Assembly (NCBI RefSeq): GCF_964275005.1
Contig: NC_092706.1
Coordinates: 2,919,113-2,983,112 of the forward strand
Length of the DNA stretch: 64,000 nt
Origin: Diadema setosum
Taxonomy: Eukaryota > Echinodermata > Echinoidea > Diadematoida > Diadematidae
Direction: 5' to 3'
Both the position numbers and the translations under genes were made by a program. The notes below the pieces were generated by a model. It saw only the letters and a list, made by a program, of their open reading frames with translations. It did no database searches and had not been told where the DNA came from. Positions 34,101-45,879 of the stretch are shown piece after piece (the first letter of the stretch is position 1; the number at the start of each line of letters is the position of its first letter).

Positions 34101-35215
34101 GCAGTTTCTGGAGCTTCTGCAGTTCAACATTAACGTTCCGGCCAGTGTTTATGCTAAGTACTACTTCGACCTGCGTGAGCTGGCCGACTCCCATGAACTT
34201 GCCTTTCCCCTTGAACCACTCAGTACAGAACGCGCCACCAAACTAGAGGTAACGCTCAGGGAGGGTCACAGATTGTACTATTCTGTTTCTTCTAGAGCTG
34301 CCATTAAGTACATATTTCTTATGAATTTGATGCAGATTTATGACATAATCCATATTCAATCAATAGATTGATCAATAAAAGTAATCCACCAAAAATGTCA
34401 TTTTTTTCTGCTAGGTAAATTACCCAATGTGAAGTTTATTCCTGATTTCAAAGACTACTGTAAAACATGATATATTCGCGGCATGAATTTTTCGTGAATT
34501 AGATCCGACGGCCTTTTTTGTGGCATGAAATTTTTGTGAACTGCCACTGGCATTCAATGCATATAGTGTAAAGAAGAACTTTTGCGTGCATTTTAATTTT
34601 GCAAATCTTGGCGCTTGCGAAATTCGCGAAATTAAAATGCATGCGAACATTCCTCGTTTTACAGTAATTAAAATAAAGCAAAAATATCTGTACATAATGA
34701 AAACCTTCACCTGTACATCTCATTCACCAATCCCCAACAACCAGCCAATAAGAGGAGACAGATTTCTGACAGCCATTCAAAATTCATGTACAAATATATC
34801 TAACACAATCATCATTCCATCTTATGACAGTTGAGTGTTTAATCATGGCGTAATATGTAATGGAAATTGAATTAACTTAATGCCAAATATTTTGTACCTC
34901 AAAGGCAGTTGCAGGTTTTGATCATTTCTTTGTTGTGTTTGTAGCATGTCACAGCTCTAAGATAGTATTTTCAAGAATTGTAAAAGAAATTGATAATTTA
35001 CCCATTCATTGTAAACATGGAATGATGTGTCATGTGTGAAGTCTTTTTATATCTCTTTTTTTTTTCTTGCTTGAATATGCTCCATCCTTCAGGTATTTTC
35101 AAAAACAGCGGATGAAAAGTCGCGAGAATTCCCAGCGCCAACAAACCTCAAGAGATCGCGGAGTGCGGACAGCATCCAAGTCGTGCCTCGATTCTCAAAT
35201 GCAATCATCTCATGA
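19186..35215 (+). CDS. CCNY: Cyclin Y, membrane-anchored CDK14/CDK16 activator (8 coding exons)
   Basis: Coding exons are 19186-19363, 25247-25315, 28278-28413, 28885-28972, 29623-29742, 32122-32288, 34086-34248 and 35093-35215. All have GT-AG borders and join in frame to 347 residues; human CCNY has 341. The start MGNKHS is an N-myristoylation signal (Gly2) with nearby cysteines (7, 9). The invariant NLQHISDRE block follows, then [18 protein letters not shown] (about 105-122), a cyclin box from about 165 to 290 with [17 protein letters not shown], and a KRSRSAD...AIIS tail. Cyclin Y binds CDK14/CDK16 at the plasma membrane; in other animals this phosphorylates LRP6 in Wnt signalling. Ser106 and Ser331 align with the human 14-3-3-dependent sites Ser100 and Ser326. 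The start has A at -3 and G at +4. The last exon is read in the frame ending TGA at 35215, not in the longer frame beside it. The introns carry many mobile elements. Confidence 0.95.
19608..19997 (-). mobile_element. TTAA-flanked foldback MITE, copy 2 (cyclin Y intron 1)
   Basis: Same family as the elements at 1923 and 32881 but in the opposite orientation: it begins TTAAAGGGACTGTACAGTAC and ends in ACTGTACACACCCTTTAA. The whole 390 bases align with the others apart from point changes and small gaps. Confidence 0.8.
20177..20375. mobile_element. TA-flanked MITE (TACTGTACGAGCTGAAATTT), intact copy
   Basis: It starts TACTGTACGAGCTGAAATTT and ends with the inverted form. TTCGCGAA words run through both arms. 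It is 199 bases with TA at both borders, in cyclin Y intron 1. It provides the uninterrupted reference for the copy at 25391-27328. Confidence 0.8.
20376..25246 (+). other. Remainder of cyclin Y intron 1
   Basis: Long AT-rich intron with homopolymer runs (C-runs near 20817, 22140 and 23000; A-run near 21580; CT repeat near 24285). I see no exon whose insertion would keep the cyclin Y frame and no second gene. Confidence 0.5.
25391..27328. mobile_element. Same MITE family as 20177, split by a 1.7-kb insertion
   Basis: 25391-25474 is the left part and 27202-27328 the right part of a TACTGTACGAGCTG-ended MITE. Removing the insert and one target duplication leaves about 203 bases, against 199 in the intact copy. 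It lies in cyclin Y intron 2. Confidence 0.85.
25475..27201. mobile_element. Foldback transposon with arms made of tandem repeats
   Basis: The termini are GGGTGCACGTCACGAGACCG and, from the right, GGGGGCATCCACGAGACCG. A perfect 8-bp target duplication AAAATAAC flanks them (25467-25474, 27202-27209). The left arm (to about 25888) and right arm (from about 26815) are inverted arrays of short units: about 16 bp (CCCACGAGTCATACAG) near the outside and about 29 bp (CCCACGAGACCGACACTAAG...) toward the inside, some 15-17 units in the left arm. Both arms end inward at ACAGGATrAACAGCGCC. The 0.9-kb centre has C-runs and G-runs but no coding frame. The structure resembles FB/Galileo-type foldback elements; the family is not certain. 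Confidence 0.85.
27331..27502. mobile_element. 172-bp MITE with TGTGACCTGC ends
   Basis: TGTGACCTGCCACAGCAAAAG on the left pairs with CTTTTGTTGTAGCAGGTCACA on the right, followed on both sides by GGATCCGAAA-type words. It starts two bases after the previous MITE ends, so the two insertions abut. Confidence 0.75.
29163..29330. mobile_element. 168-bp miniature relative of the 3.5-kb transposon
   Basis: Ends CAGGACTGCACA and its inverted form TGTGCAGCATTG, with a perfect 7-bp target duplication CTGAAAG (29156-29162 and 29331-29337). The interior keeps the two termini of the large element fused (AACCCATTTTTTCTACTGGTC on one side, GGACCGTCGGACCAGTGCCA on the other) with no array. It lies in cyclin Y intron 4, in the opposite orientation to the large element. 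Confidence 0.8.
29852..30332 (+). repeat. Dispersed repeat with CCTCCGCCAAG / CTTGGCGGAGG ends, copy A
   Basis: It begins AACTAGAGAAGCAATCTGAG, followed by GCGCAGACCTCCGCCAAGCA. It ends with ACACAGACAAACAAACCAG and ACATAACCTCCTCCCTTGG. Internal words shared with the other two copies include TTTCCCAATATAGAAGCC, AACTCCCAAGTTCA and TCCTTCATAAA. The sub-terminal inverted repeat suggests a non-autonomous DNA element, but class is not settled. In cyclin Y intron 5. Confidence 0.7.
31668..32016. mobile_element. 349-bp MITE with TAGCCGCGGTCACGCTGGCA ends
   Basis: The left end and the complement of the right end (TAGCCACAGTCACACTGGCA) differ at three positions over 20 bases. It lies about 105 bases upstream of cyclin Y exon 6, within intron 5. 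Confidence 0.75.
32881..33269 (+). mobile_element. TTAA-flanked foldback MITE, copy 3 (cyclin Y intron 6)
   Basis: Same orientation as copy 1, and its closest relative. It keeps the central GGCGTGGCCTGTCGCC turn between the two arms. TTAA is present at both borders. Confidence 0.8.
33611..33777. mobile_element. Short foldback element with GATGCAC ends
   Basis: Outer words AATGATGCACTGG and, from the right, GAATGATGCACAGG. Inner pairs are AATTGGATGC / GCATCCAATT and AACTTTGG / CCAAAGTT. At the centre is the small palindrome AAACCCACGAGCGC...GTGGGTTT. In cyclin Y intron 6. Confidence 0.6.
34456..34666. mobile_element. TA-flanked MITE with TACTGTAAAACATGA/GAGG ends
   Basis: It starts TACTGTAAAACATGATATAT and ends TCCTCGTTTTACAGTA. 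The body has GCCACTGGCATTCAATGCAT and GCATTTTAATTT. It sits in cyclin Y intron 7. Diverged relatives are at 58693 (inverted), 13103 and 17994. Confidence 0.65.
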
Positions 35216-38200
35216 TGAAAGCCACAGGAAGCCAACCCCTGCGCCCGACAAGTAGCTCTTTTTTCACACCAGCCCCCTCCCACCTTCACTCCCCCACTTC
35301 CCAACTATTCTCATGGTCGGACATCCTGGTATTTAGCCATAGCTGGAATGAAAACAAACCCATGATCAGTGCACAATCAGCATACTTTTGAGAGGAAATT
35401 ATCTACTTTTCTTCCGTAATTGACTCTGAAATTTAATGAATCTGTCGGATATAGTTCCATCTTAACATTTCTGATAGCCACAAGAAATATTATTGATAAA
35501 TTATGTAAAAGAATGGTAGATCAAGGATTTTAAATGCCGATGCTATGTCATGTGTATCGCCACGTAGATTCGTACACTGTATGCTTGTGCATGCACAGCG
35601 TTCACATTATATAGCACACGGATTCACACTCGAGCTTCGCGCACATGTACTGTGCAGACGAGCGGTTTGTCCTCACTCCAGCTGTACCGGAAGTGACGTG
35701 TACCCAACCATGAGAATACTATCCCACCACATCCCTTCTTCAACAAAACCAAGAACAGCACTATGTGTACGTTAATCTGTGTGCAAGGGACAATCTTGGG
35801 TGCTCCTAGCTTCAGAAGATTCCACGTTTGCACCGCAGCTCGTGGGCCGAACTTAAAGAATCTGGTGACCAACTTCTTGTGTTACAGGGATGATTAAAAT
35901 AACCTCTCCATGTGCTATGTTGTCTCGTAGTCTAATACATTTGTTAGCAACAAGGTCTTCACAATTGCTGTTCTACGCCCTTTTCTGTATTTATGGTCAT
36001 TGCGTATGATTTCTGTCAGTGAACGGATCGGATAGTGCAGATTGAGGTAGGGCAGATGATGCAAACTCGACAAGTTGCTTTCTCATATCATGAAATGTTA
36101 AAATGATAACAATTACACTGTAAGCCTTGTTAAATCTGTCTTTTATGCACTCTTTTCCTCTCCATTTGTTAGTTTTTCATATTCTTCTGTTTGCTGATTT
36201 TCTTTATATTTTTCCTTTTGCTCTATGAAGACATGGAATTATACTGCATAGTGAAATGTGAAAAGGGGATGATGTGTTGCACTTAGCAGAAAGGTAGTGA
36301 GAAAAAGTTTGCAGCTGGCCCTAAAGAATGCTTGCAAACACGGCATAAAAAGCCACGGTAACTCTACACTCATGCTTGTTGCTTGTAGACTGAAGCATAT
36401 TATGTTACTCTTGTATGCTGATGGAAAGTAAAAGTAGATAGCCTTTTGCGCCAGCAGTTCTGTCGCTGTCGTGAGCATGCTGTGCCTTGAGCATGCAGAC
36501 TTTTCTTCAGACATGCCAAACTGACATGAAAGTAGACTCACATGTCAAAAAAGGTCACAGTATGCATCTCAATATAGTTCACAAGTCAACGTTTGATAAT
36601 TGTCCAGCATCCATGCTCCAAACCAGAAAACCCTGCAGTACGTCAGTATGGGGTGGATTTTTTTTATTTGACCCGACTTCTGGTTAAGCAAGAAATAGTG
36701 CAAATAATGTCTTCAAATGTATTTACATTGTACAATTTCTCTTACTGTGCTTGGTTTTGCCGAGCTTGCCTTAGACAAAATTATTTATTTTCTCTGGAGT
36801 CAGTCCTATTTCGCAGTTAGATTTCTATCTTTATCTTTCCCATGACATATTTCTGTAGTCCCTTGTAAAACTCCACAATTTAACATCAGGGCTGTATTGG
36901 AAAGAAATTCACGCTCTAAGAACTAGTAGTTACTAGCATCCCACGTTGGCTAGTATTTTCTTGAAATCACAATTACAGATTAATTTTTTTTATATCTATA
37001 TCAGATAATCCCACCACCACAGTCACTACATTGTATGTAATCAGATAAAGCTGTCCTTTAATAGTTATCACACTTTAAATGCACAGTACCAGTGTAGAAA
37101 GTCAGAAATTTCATTCCTCTTGTAATTAATCATTTTGTTTCATTTTTCAATGTTTTTGTGTCTTTGCATTGAGCACTTTCACAGTAATATGTTCCACCTA
37201 CTCATGTTCATGACATGTACAAATCAGATGGCAAGAATTCCCTACCTTTATCTGTTGCAAGGAAATTCTGTTGCTTACAGTATACAACTAACTTATTATA
37301 TTTTGTGAAGCCCATAGTTTTCTATTCTGTGTATCAAAATTTTGACCAAACATTTGTCATGTAAGCTAAAGCCGTTGAAAGGTTGTCGTACACATTTTAA
37401 TAGAGTGAACTTTCACACTCGCTATGTACAAGTAGCCATAAACTGCTGCCACAGTTACGGCACAGGTTAGTGCAGATTTTTGGAATTGTCCAAGGTGTAA
37501 TACATATTTTTTTGCAAGAAAATCTTGACAGAGATAGGTTTATCATAGCACCTCATGTCTCTTTCATGTCTCTGCGTTCTTACACTTTGTTATGTCCCCA
37601 ATAGGAAGATATTCTCAGAGGGGAAATTTGTGTCACATGAATATACTGAAACACAACAGACTTGTGAAAACACAAGTAACATACAATTTGTAGGACACAC
37701 ATTACAAGAGGTACTGCCATGTGAATGTCTGTTAAGTTCTCGAGTGTGACAGTGTAGACACCATAGTGCAAGGTTCAAATGACGAAACTGCGACACTGTG
37801 TGTTTCACTCCGAGTCTTGAAATGAATGAAGCGTTGTACACTCCATTAACATCACAATATTACATGGACTTTGCAATGATATACAGAGGGAAACCTCCCA
37901 TTTACACATATTCATGATTATTGCATTTGTTAGTAATGTGATGGAAATTGATTTTAGGAATGTACATCAAAAGGCATGTACAAAGATAGGATATTGAGTA
38001 GGATATAGAGGATTCCATATCACTACAGACAATTTTGTTGATGTCCAATGTCATGCCTTTGCGTTCATTAATTTATTTTTCCATTGACTTTAAAGATATG
38101 TTTCCTTTGGAAAATTGTGTCTTTTTGTGCATCAACTGAAAATTGAGAATTCATCCTGTGAGAACTAGAAGATCATTGTAACAGTACAATGTTGATGATG

Positions 38201-38871
38201 TAATAGCACTCTTAGGTTCTAAGATGCTAGTCTAAAATTACCAGAGATTTTTCTGTCTTTGTTTTACTGATATCTCCAGAATATTCCACTTTATCATGAG
38301 CATTTATCATAGCACACTGTCTGATGGAACAACCCAGACACAGGAATCAAACTGTACTTTGCCATGTGTCTCAGTAACCTTTGCTGCAGCCAGTTTCATG
38401 TGATTTTATTGCATCATACAGCAGGAGTCAGCTGTTTCTTGTTCATATCCAAAATGCTTGGTAATTACTAATACATATTTTGACATGTGTATCACTGAAG
38501 AACTAGTTTATGACTCGGAGGCATATTATGCGTTTTGACTGAAAGGAATGAAATTAAGAGAGATTTGTGGGTTTTGTTTGCATATAGCATTGATGGCAGA
38601 TCACCACTATTATTAAGTATTACTTGTTTTTTTATGTCTGATGAGCAATTTCTGTTGAATTCTTAATTTCTTTTTTTTTTTTTAGTCCTTCATGGCACCC
38701 CCCCCCCCCCCAACTCAATTCCATTTCACCCTGGAAGCTTTGATCTATTGATTAATTATTCAGTCTAAGAAAGCCCCTCTTATCTGCAGTTGTACTATCC
38801 ACTTTTGGTATTCCAGGGCCACTCTCACTTGCCAATACAGCTGGAATAAATCTTTGAGAGAACTTAGCTCC

Positions 38872-39285
38872 GTTCACACATGATCGCAGTGGACTGATAG
38901 TACACCTGGCTCTAGATAGTCAAGGTGTACCAGGAATGCACTGTGTTTGCATATATGTTCCCTGTCAGTCTCCAGGTAATCCATGCAAACTGTGGAGATA
39001 GCACACAGGTGCCTTGAGATGCAGAGTTCAGAAGTCAGCTGGGAATATGAGATGCCATGTGAGTGAACAAAGCTGGATATCAGGCTATCAAATTCACACT
39101 TCAAATCTGTGGGTGCCGTGCTCAATGTGTACCCAACAAAATTTTTAAAAAACAATAAAGGGCAAGATACGTACGTAGATGTCTTATTAGATTTCATATG
39201 CATCTTTACATCCACATCAATCCAACTTGAGTGGAACTTCTAAAGATTTGAAATCTTGTTGTGTTTTACTGCAAATGTGAATGGC
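38872..39285. mobile_element. Possible 410-bp element with TTCACA...GCAGT ends
   Basis: CCGTTCACACATGATCGCAG on the left and, from the right, GGGCCATTCACATTTGCAGT are imperfect inverted copies. Inside is a second palindrome around AGTACACCTGG / CAAGGTGTACCA. The minus-strand frame at 38874-39215 lies wholly inside and resembles no protein I know. Confidence 0.35.
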
Positions 39286-41633
39286 CCTGTAGGTGACGTT
39301 TCATGCTCTTGTTATGTGTAGACGTGTATTGGAAAAAAGTGTAAAATAATGCAATATTGTAAGCCATATTTGTCCAACCAACACTGTATGTTGATGTAGC
39401 TGCTCGGAGCATATCCGTGGTCAGAAATTCTGACCACATTAAGTCCAGAGACTTGTAAAGTCAAGAAGACTGCTTGAACTTGTGGGAGCAAAATTTTGCT
39501 CTTCATTTTTTTCTTTTCTTTTTTTTAAACTTGGTGTATAAATTTTCTTGCTAAAGCATGCTATTTATTTGTAAAGGTATTGTATTGATATTCCCCATCA
39601 TGTTTACAGTAAGATATAAAGAACATTTTGCCGCTATAGAAGATAATGCCATGATCTTTTATTGCGTGGAAAAAGTATGATATCGTAAAGAATCTTATTG
39701 TTCTTTCTTATGTTTCCCAGAAGGCACACTATTGTGCATTCCTTTTGATACACTCATAAGATGTCATTTTTATGTCATTTATTGCTTCAAATATTTAAGA
39801 TAGTAAAAGTCAAACTTTTTATCAAGGGATGCAAAGATAACATAAAAAGTAAGAAGTGAAAGGTGAGAGAAAGTGTGTCAGACTTTGTAGCTTGTAAGAA
39901 GGTCTCATTCTGTGTCTTCCACTGGCCGTGGGAAGAAAAAGAAAGTATTAAATACATCTTGTGGAGTTTATCCATCAGGATGAATAGTAATGCTGCCACA
40001 TGATTATAGCATTAATGATTTATGATATGTAGATTCAGAGGGAACACTATTTGTCTCTTGGGTTATCATGTGGCAGGAGTGTTGCTGATACAGGCCCACT
40101 TTCTATATAACTCACATAAACTGATTATGACCTTGTCTGATTAAGAGATTGGTGTTAAGGCCATGGTGTCAATTTTTGAAAGATCCTCAGATGAAATTTG
40201 TAGCCATTACACTGGCTCTTCCTCTTTAATTCACAAGTAGTATTTCAATCAAAACCATGCACTAAATCAAGAATCTCCCTCCTTTCTGTTGGGTTTTTCC
40301 TTCACTATAGACTGGGAAGATATGAGGATGCAGCCATTCATTACAATGCTTGTCCATGAAAGTGTATGGGTAAAATACATACATGTATGAAGCAAAAAAA
40401 AAAAAAAAAAAAGATAAATCTTAAAGATGTAAAGCTCTTAGCTGCATGAAGGGGGCACATTTATCAAAAAAATAGAATACAACTGTAAAAATGGAAAATG
40501 TTGTGCATTTTGTGAGATGTGCAACTAGCGCAAAAATGAAAGCACAATAGTTTTTTTTTTTCTTTTTTTGCTTCCTATGTGTAATACTGGTACTAGTTTG
40601 TATTTTGACTCCACAGAATTAACAAATGTGCAAAATTTACCTTACCAGTCTGAGCACGAAAAATTACTCATTTCGATATGCCAAAATTTCCACTCTTACA
40701 GTATTGCATTCAGAGTTCAGAAATTAGATTTGATTTACAAAATACGTAAGTATGAAATATTGAAGAAAAGACCAGAAAGAAAGAGATAGTGGGCATGATG
40801 CATGCATAGGCCCTTCATTAGAGTAACCAATAGCAACCCAAGAGCATATTTTAGGGCTTGCCTGACTTACCAGCCACCAAAGGGCAAATACTTCTAGTTC
40901 TACAAATCAAGTTTGAAGTAAGTGGAATGAAAAGCATATTTTAAGGACCAGAAACACACATGCAGTTGAATACTTAAAAGAACTGGTCTAATAAAGTACA
41001 AGTGCAATGCCAGTGTAATATATCTTCTAAATAAGATGTGGAAATAGTATTTTTAAAGTGAATTGTATCAACAATTCTAGAAAGACTGTAAGAAAATAGA
41101 GTATAGGAAGTAAATAAGGTCCAAGAAAGTTTTTGTGCACTTGATTTATTAAAGAGGAAATAGTTGTGGTGTGAACAAGAGTTTTGCAGTTCTTTGCAGT
41201 CATAAAATTCAAAACCTTTAGCTGCAATAGACGCAACTAATATTCTTGTGGCTAATTAGTTGCAGCATTCTGTTTCACAGTGTTACTACCACAATGTTGA
41301 ATGTTGTCCCAACACATATCTACCCATATTACTATCATGGCAGTTATGAATATAATGTCTGCAGCAGACCGCTCATTTTTGTCATCGTGTAGATTCAACC
41401 CTTCACATAAACATGACTATAATTCAGATTGATGAATTTGTGTCAATTTCGTTATTGCAACTCATTTACAAATTGCCCTTCGTTAAAGTAAATAAACATT
41501 ACTTATTATTAACAAATCAATGTAAAAATTCATTAATTCAAATAGATAGCGATATGCAGTACCTGCAGCTATGGGGATAAGAACCAGCACTAGCTGTCAG
41601 GCAAAAGCTCAGTAGTATCATGGAGCTTTTTGG

Positions 41634-41705
41634 TAGCTCCATGGTAGTATAGTGGATACGAAGCCTTTCAAGTAATCAGATCTTTGGTTCAAGTCCGACC
41701 CAAGT
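41634..41705 (+). repeat. tRNA-like SINE head
   Basis: TAGTATAGTGG (41645-41655) is a perfect Pol III A box, and GGTTCAAGTCC (41686-41696) a perfect B box, 30 bases apart. The D-arm wording resembles tRNA-Asp/Glu, but the anticodon arm does not fold well, so it is not a working tRNA gene. A T-rich tail follows about 25 bases later. Intergenic between cyclin Y and NDUFB3. Confidence 0.6.
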
Positions 41706-42682
41706 ATGTTTGCCCATGATTTTGATTTTATTTTTTTTTTCATCATGGATACTACTAACAAAACAGTGAATAATCGGTACTTATTCATGTCAATGAAGGG
41801 CACCTTGTCAATCAGTTGCAATGACTAGGATTATATTATATGTCCCTTCGTGGTATGGAGATCTTGCAAGCTTTCGTTTGTTTTTCTTTCTTGTAATGCC
41901 TTATGTTGCCTTTTGTCATGTTTAATGTTTTGTGAATATGATAGCATTCGTGATCAAATATTTTGCATCGTAAGGAGATGTACTACTGATTTTGCTCGGA
42001 GATGGCATTATTGTGTTGCTTGCATTCTGTTTTAGTGATGCTGAAGAAAAAAAATAGATATATATGAAAGAGAAGGGAAGAACTGGATTATCTACTCTTA
42101 GGTTTCCTGTAGACAAGGAAAGCTAATGGAGGTACACAAACCAAAATGACTGTGATGAATAAATTATGTCATTTCTGTAATAAACATTACAACTGCAACT
42201 GCAGGACAGATATGAATAGACTGAAAGTTCCTCTTTTCTATCATTCATTGTGACGTGTATGGTGCATGCTGACTGATATGGTAGTTTAGCTCTTGAGATT
42301 TCAATCGTACTGAAGAATTAATATGGCAATGGAGGGATGGATCTAAAAACAAAGAAAACTATTGAAATATATTTGTTGTTTCTAATGATATCTTCATATA
42401 TATTTTTTGTGATTTAATGAGTGCTGTATCATTGAAAAGATAAACAGTTTTATATATACATTGTATCATAATGTTTCTTGATTTGGAGGTGAACTTTGGT
42501 ACCTACTCTAAAAACTGAAAATGATGTTTCTCGTTTTGCATTCAAACTCCTTGAATGATTATTTAGGACTTTAGGATAGGATTCAGTAAAAATTATGAAC
42601 ATTATCACTGATAATTTGCTTTGCTTTGTAATTAAATTAAAAAGAAAAATAAACTTGTGATATATTTGTCGTAACTATACAT

Positions 42683-42875
42683 TGCACTCCCATTAAAACA
42701 AACACAGTTATACAAAATTCTGGTTACAACGAAATAACAAATCAGACCACGACATTATTTGTCTTTTATTGTTAATTTGTTCGGTTACAGCGAAATTTCA
42801 ATATAACAAAGAAAGAAAAAAAAAAAAAAAAAAACCTGCCAATCCTGAGGACTGCTTCATTAAAACGGGAGTCCA
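42683..42875. mobile_element. Possible MITE with ACTCCCATTA ends
   Basis: TGCACTCCCATTAAAAC on the left and, from the right, TGGACTCCCGTTTTAATG. Inside are GGTTACAACGAAATAACAAA and GGTTACAGCGAAATTTCAAT in direct orientation. The wording resembles a widespread mariner-like MITE class, but the ends are only loosely inverted. Confidence 0.35.
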
Positions 42876-43608
42876 CTGATTATGTGTCCATACAGGCAAC
42901 CTCTCCAAGGCAAACTTAATTACACAATTCAAAATATGGGTATTTACTATGGGGAAGAACGATTCCATTCATGGTGGATATATTCATCTGTTAATTACAA
43001 TTATTGTGTAGGTCGAAATTCATGGTTCAAGTCAGATTTTTTCGGGTACTTCTGGATTTCGCTTGGGCAAGGTTGACTGGATAATAGACCTACAGAATTC
43101 TCTCAAAGGTGATTATCATTTTAGCATTTACAAATCATGGTGATCACTTCAATGACAACTTCTCTTTTATTTTCAGACAAGAATAGTGAGCCTTGTAACT
43201 TTACAAGCATTAATGTTGTCAACACAACATCGTTATGTTTTTAATGACTTGTAGGAAATAATGATTGATATTTTGACAGCTTGGAAAGACGACAGTGAAT
43301 TTTCCTAAATATACCCAGATATATGGGAAATAAGAAAATTTATCATTCTCTTGTGCTGACACCTCACAAATTTAGATACTGTAATTGGGCTGTTCGTGAC
43401 AGACAAGGAGCGCGCTACGTCAACAGTTTTCAACAATACATGTATTATAAACATGATGTACAGTAAAAGAACCTTTCACAAATAAAAGTTTTGGGCTAAT
43501 GAATAACAGCGCCATCTACGTTCAATCTCAGCAAGTGGCTTAGATCAGATCAGACAGTTTGTCCATGTCGAATCTCAATATCTAAGGGTCGCGAAAAACC
43601 TTACCAAA

Positions 43609-44839
43609 ATGGGTAAAGGTGGCATTGAAATACCTGATTGGCGTATATACAAGGTAGAAAATGTTCCGGAGTTGAAAGCTGTCCAGGAGCGACTGGCTTT
43701 AAGAGGTCTAAAAGACCCATGGTTGAGGTAAGTATTTCACATTCCAAATCGAGGGGGTTATAATAACTACGCAGGGAAATGACACAGTCCCGCACGTATA
43801 CTTTGATGTAAGACTTTTAGGCATAGGTAGGACCGAGGACAGGGTGTGTAGGATTTCGTCTTTGTATTACACTCCACGTCCCTAGATAGAGCTACGTACC
43901 TGACCTTCTTTGTATGCGTTCTGTTCAATATTCATGCTGTATGACATTGATGTGTCTTATCAGCTATCAGTAAATTCTGTAATGTGATGTTTGTTTGGCT
44001 TTGCTGTGTGATGTGCGTTTTGCTATGTTCGTTAATATCAACACTTAGTTTAAGATTTGACCATATAGATACTATAGGCCATGCTATGTTGCCTGACATG
44101 GATATAAAAACTATTGCAAACAAAAGGCTTCTATACAGGGAAACTGGGCTATCTTCAGCATGCATGTATCATCATATGAATGTGGTATCGTATGTGGAAA
44201 TGAGCTGCTGATAGTGGAGATCTGTGCTTTTCTAGTTTAGAAAAGCTGCACTTGCTTGGTGCCCAGTTTGTGGAATATGAATGAATAAGGTTTCTTGTTT
44301 TGTGATTTGTTTGTTTGTTTTTACTTGTCACCTGGCTTCACTCCATCTCAAGAATTTACCTATCATTGCAGTTGGACCAGTCACAAGTTGAACAATTCCA
44401 AGACTGCAGTCCTAACAGTGCTTTCAGTCCACACAGCAATATTTTATGTCATAATCAATACAATGAACAATAATGCATGGTGAGACAGGGGGAGGAACAT
44501 TGAGTCATAGCTATGCACTTTTCTGAGCGTAGTTATTAAAAAGGGACTTGTACCCTTCACACTTGTACCTGTCACATTATACATCCGTTCCTCCAACAGT
44601 ACTCTTTCTGGCAGCACAGCAAATTTCTACCGATCCCCATTAGTAAAGTGAGGTATCTTTTCTGCATATTTCTGTCTGTTTCATACAGGAATGAGGTCTG
44701 GCGGTACCAACCTTGCTTCAAGCGACTCTCATTTTGGCAGGTGCTCTTCCGTGGTTTCCCAATCGGGGCTGGCCTCTTTGTCGTAGCTGTTGGCCTGGAG
44801 AAGATGTTTTCCTCGAAGGATGATCATGGACATCACTGA
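43609..44839 (+). CDS. NDUFB3: NADH dehydrogenase 1 beta subcomplex subunit 3 (complex I B12)
   Basis: Two exons, 43609-43727 and 44689-44839, with a GTAAGT donor and a TTCATACAG acceptor, join in frame to 89 residues; the human protein has 98. The N-terminal half contains IPDWRIYK and the conserved LKDPWLRNEVWRY junction segment. The C-terminal half has one hydrophobic membrane span (about residues 57-77, FRGFPIGAGLFVVAVGLE) and a short charged tail ending in a His-rich HGHH. It is an accessory, non-catalytic subunit of the membrane arm of mitochondrial complex I. No cleavable presequence is evident, as usual for this family. The ATG has A at -3 and G at +4. The gene is compact compared with its neighbours, as expected for a housekeeping respiratory gene. 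Confidence 0.95.
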
Positions 44840-45873
44840 CCACCATGAACCCTTTGGGGTGAAATCACTGATGTCATGTTGTTTTTCTGATTGTCATCAT
44901 TACTAAGAAGTGAACTGTGAGTTGTGAGCTACATAGAACCGACAGAAAGCCTACCTGCCGTGGATCATCACTCCTACAGGTGCTGAGGGGACTGCAGACA
45001 AAATGATATCAACAATTCAAGTTTTTTAGAGAGACTTAATCATTACTTTTCCTTTGAAAGGAAAGGATGGCTTGAAAAAGAAAGGGATAGAGGATAGTTG
45101 CACTGAGGTTATGCTGTTACAACTGCATTACCACTACGTTTCTTCTGTTGTGTGCGCCGCATGATTCCTGTTACTATCCTATGAATTAATGACAATATCA
45201 TAAACAGGATTTTATCAAGTGTGCATATACATTTTCTTTGATATGTTTAACAAAAAAAAAAAAAAAAATGTGCTCCTCCGTACATGTCTCTAACACTTTA
45301 TGTGTTGTATTGCCTGATTTTTAAAGATTAACAGGAAAACAAAGATGATATCATTTTGCAGAGTCAAAGACAGAGCTTGGTAGACTACATCAAGACATCC
45401 ACTCTCCGGTTATCTTTATGCTGTGTTCATAAAAGAAAAAACAAAAACAAAAACAATAATTATAAATGGAACATCCCTTCCACTGCTTGACTCGTGTGAA
45501 TATCACCATGTGGTATCAAAGCTGTGGTAAATCTAAACTGAAATTTTGGATACTTCAAGTGTTAAGGCCGTTGACAGTAATCAGTATTGTCATGAAAGAT
45601 ATCAATGTGTGGACATTGTATCAAAGTGACTATAAAGCGGACATGACGGGAGACTGGATTTGAGAGTGCAGAGGAGTATTCCTATGCAATACCAATCCAT
45701 GTGCTGATAACAGCCTACTTCAGACTAGTCTCCATGGAGACAGTTACAGGAAAGCAGTGGCAGGTGATGCTCCCTCTTTACTGTGTCCTGGTAGCTTACA
45801 GGCGCTTCTTTGTCAGATATTGTGAATGTTTACTGTGTTATTGAAAGAAACAAAAACTGCTATGTGACCAGAA

Positions 45874-45879
45874 AATAAA
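45874..45879 (+). terminator. Candidate NDUFB3 polyadenylation signal (AATAAA)
   Basis: A canonical AATAAA hexamer lies about 1.03 kb after the NDUFB3 stop codon, and a GT-containing stretch follows. Earlier AT-rich positions could also serve, so the true 3' end is uncertain. Confidence 0.3.

Larger units (their letters stand above)
35216..43608. other. Cyclin Y 3' region and intergenic sequence to NDUFB3
   Basis: No further coding exon is recognised. It includes the cyclin Y 3' UTR of unknown length, the doubtful elements at 38872 and 42683, and the tRNA-like head at 41634. Short frames here have no family resemblance. Confidence 0.5.

Noticed and set aside
35067-35255. 62-codon frame at the cyclin Y 3' end
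   Set aside because: The neighbouring frame entered from the acceptor at 35092 gives the conserved KRSRSAD...AIIS cyclin Y tail, so this longer frame is not used.
38874-39215. 113-codon minus-strand frame
   Set aside because: It lies inside a probable foldback element and matches no family I know.
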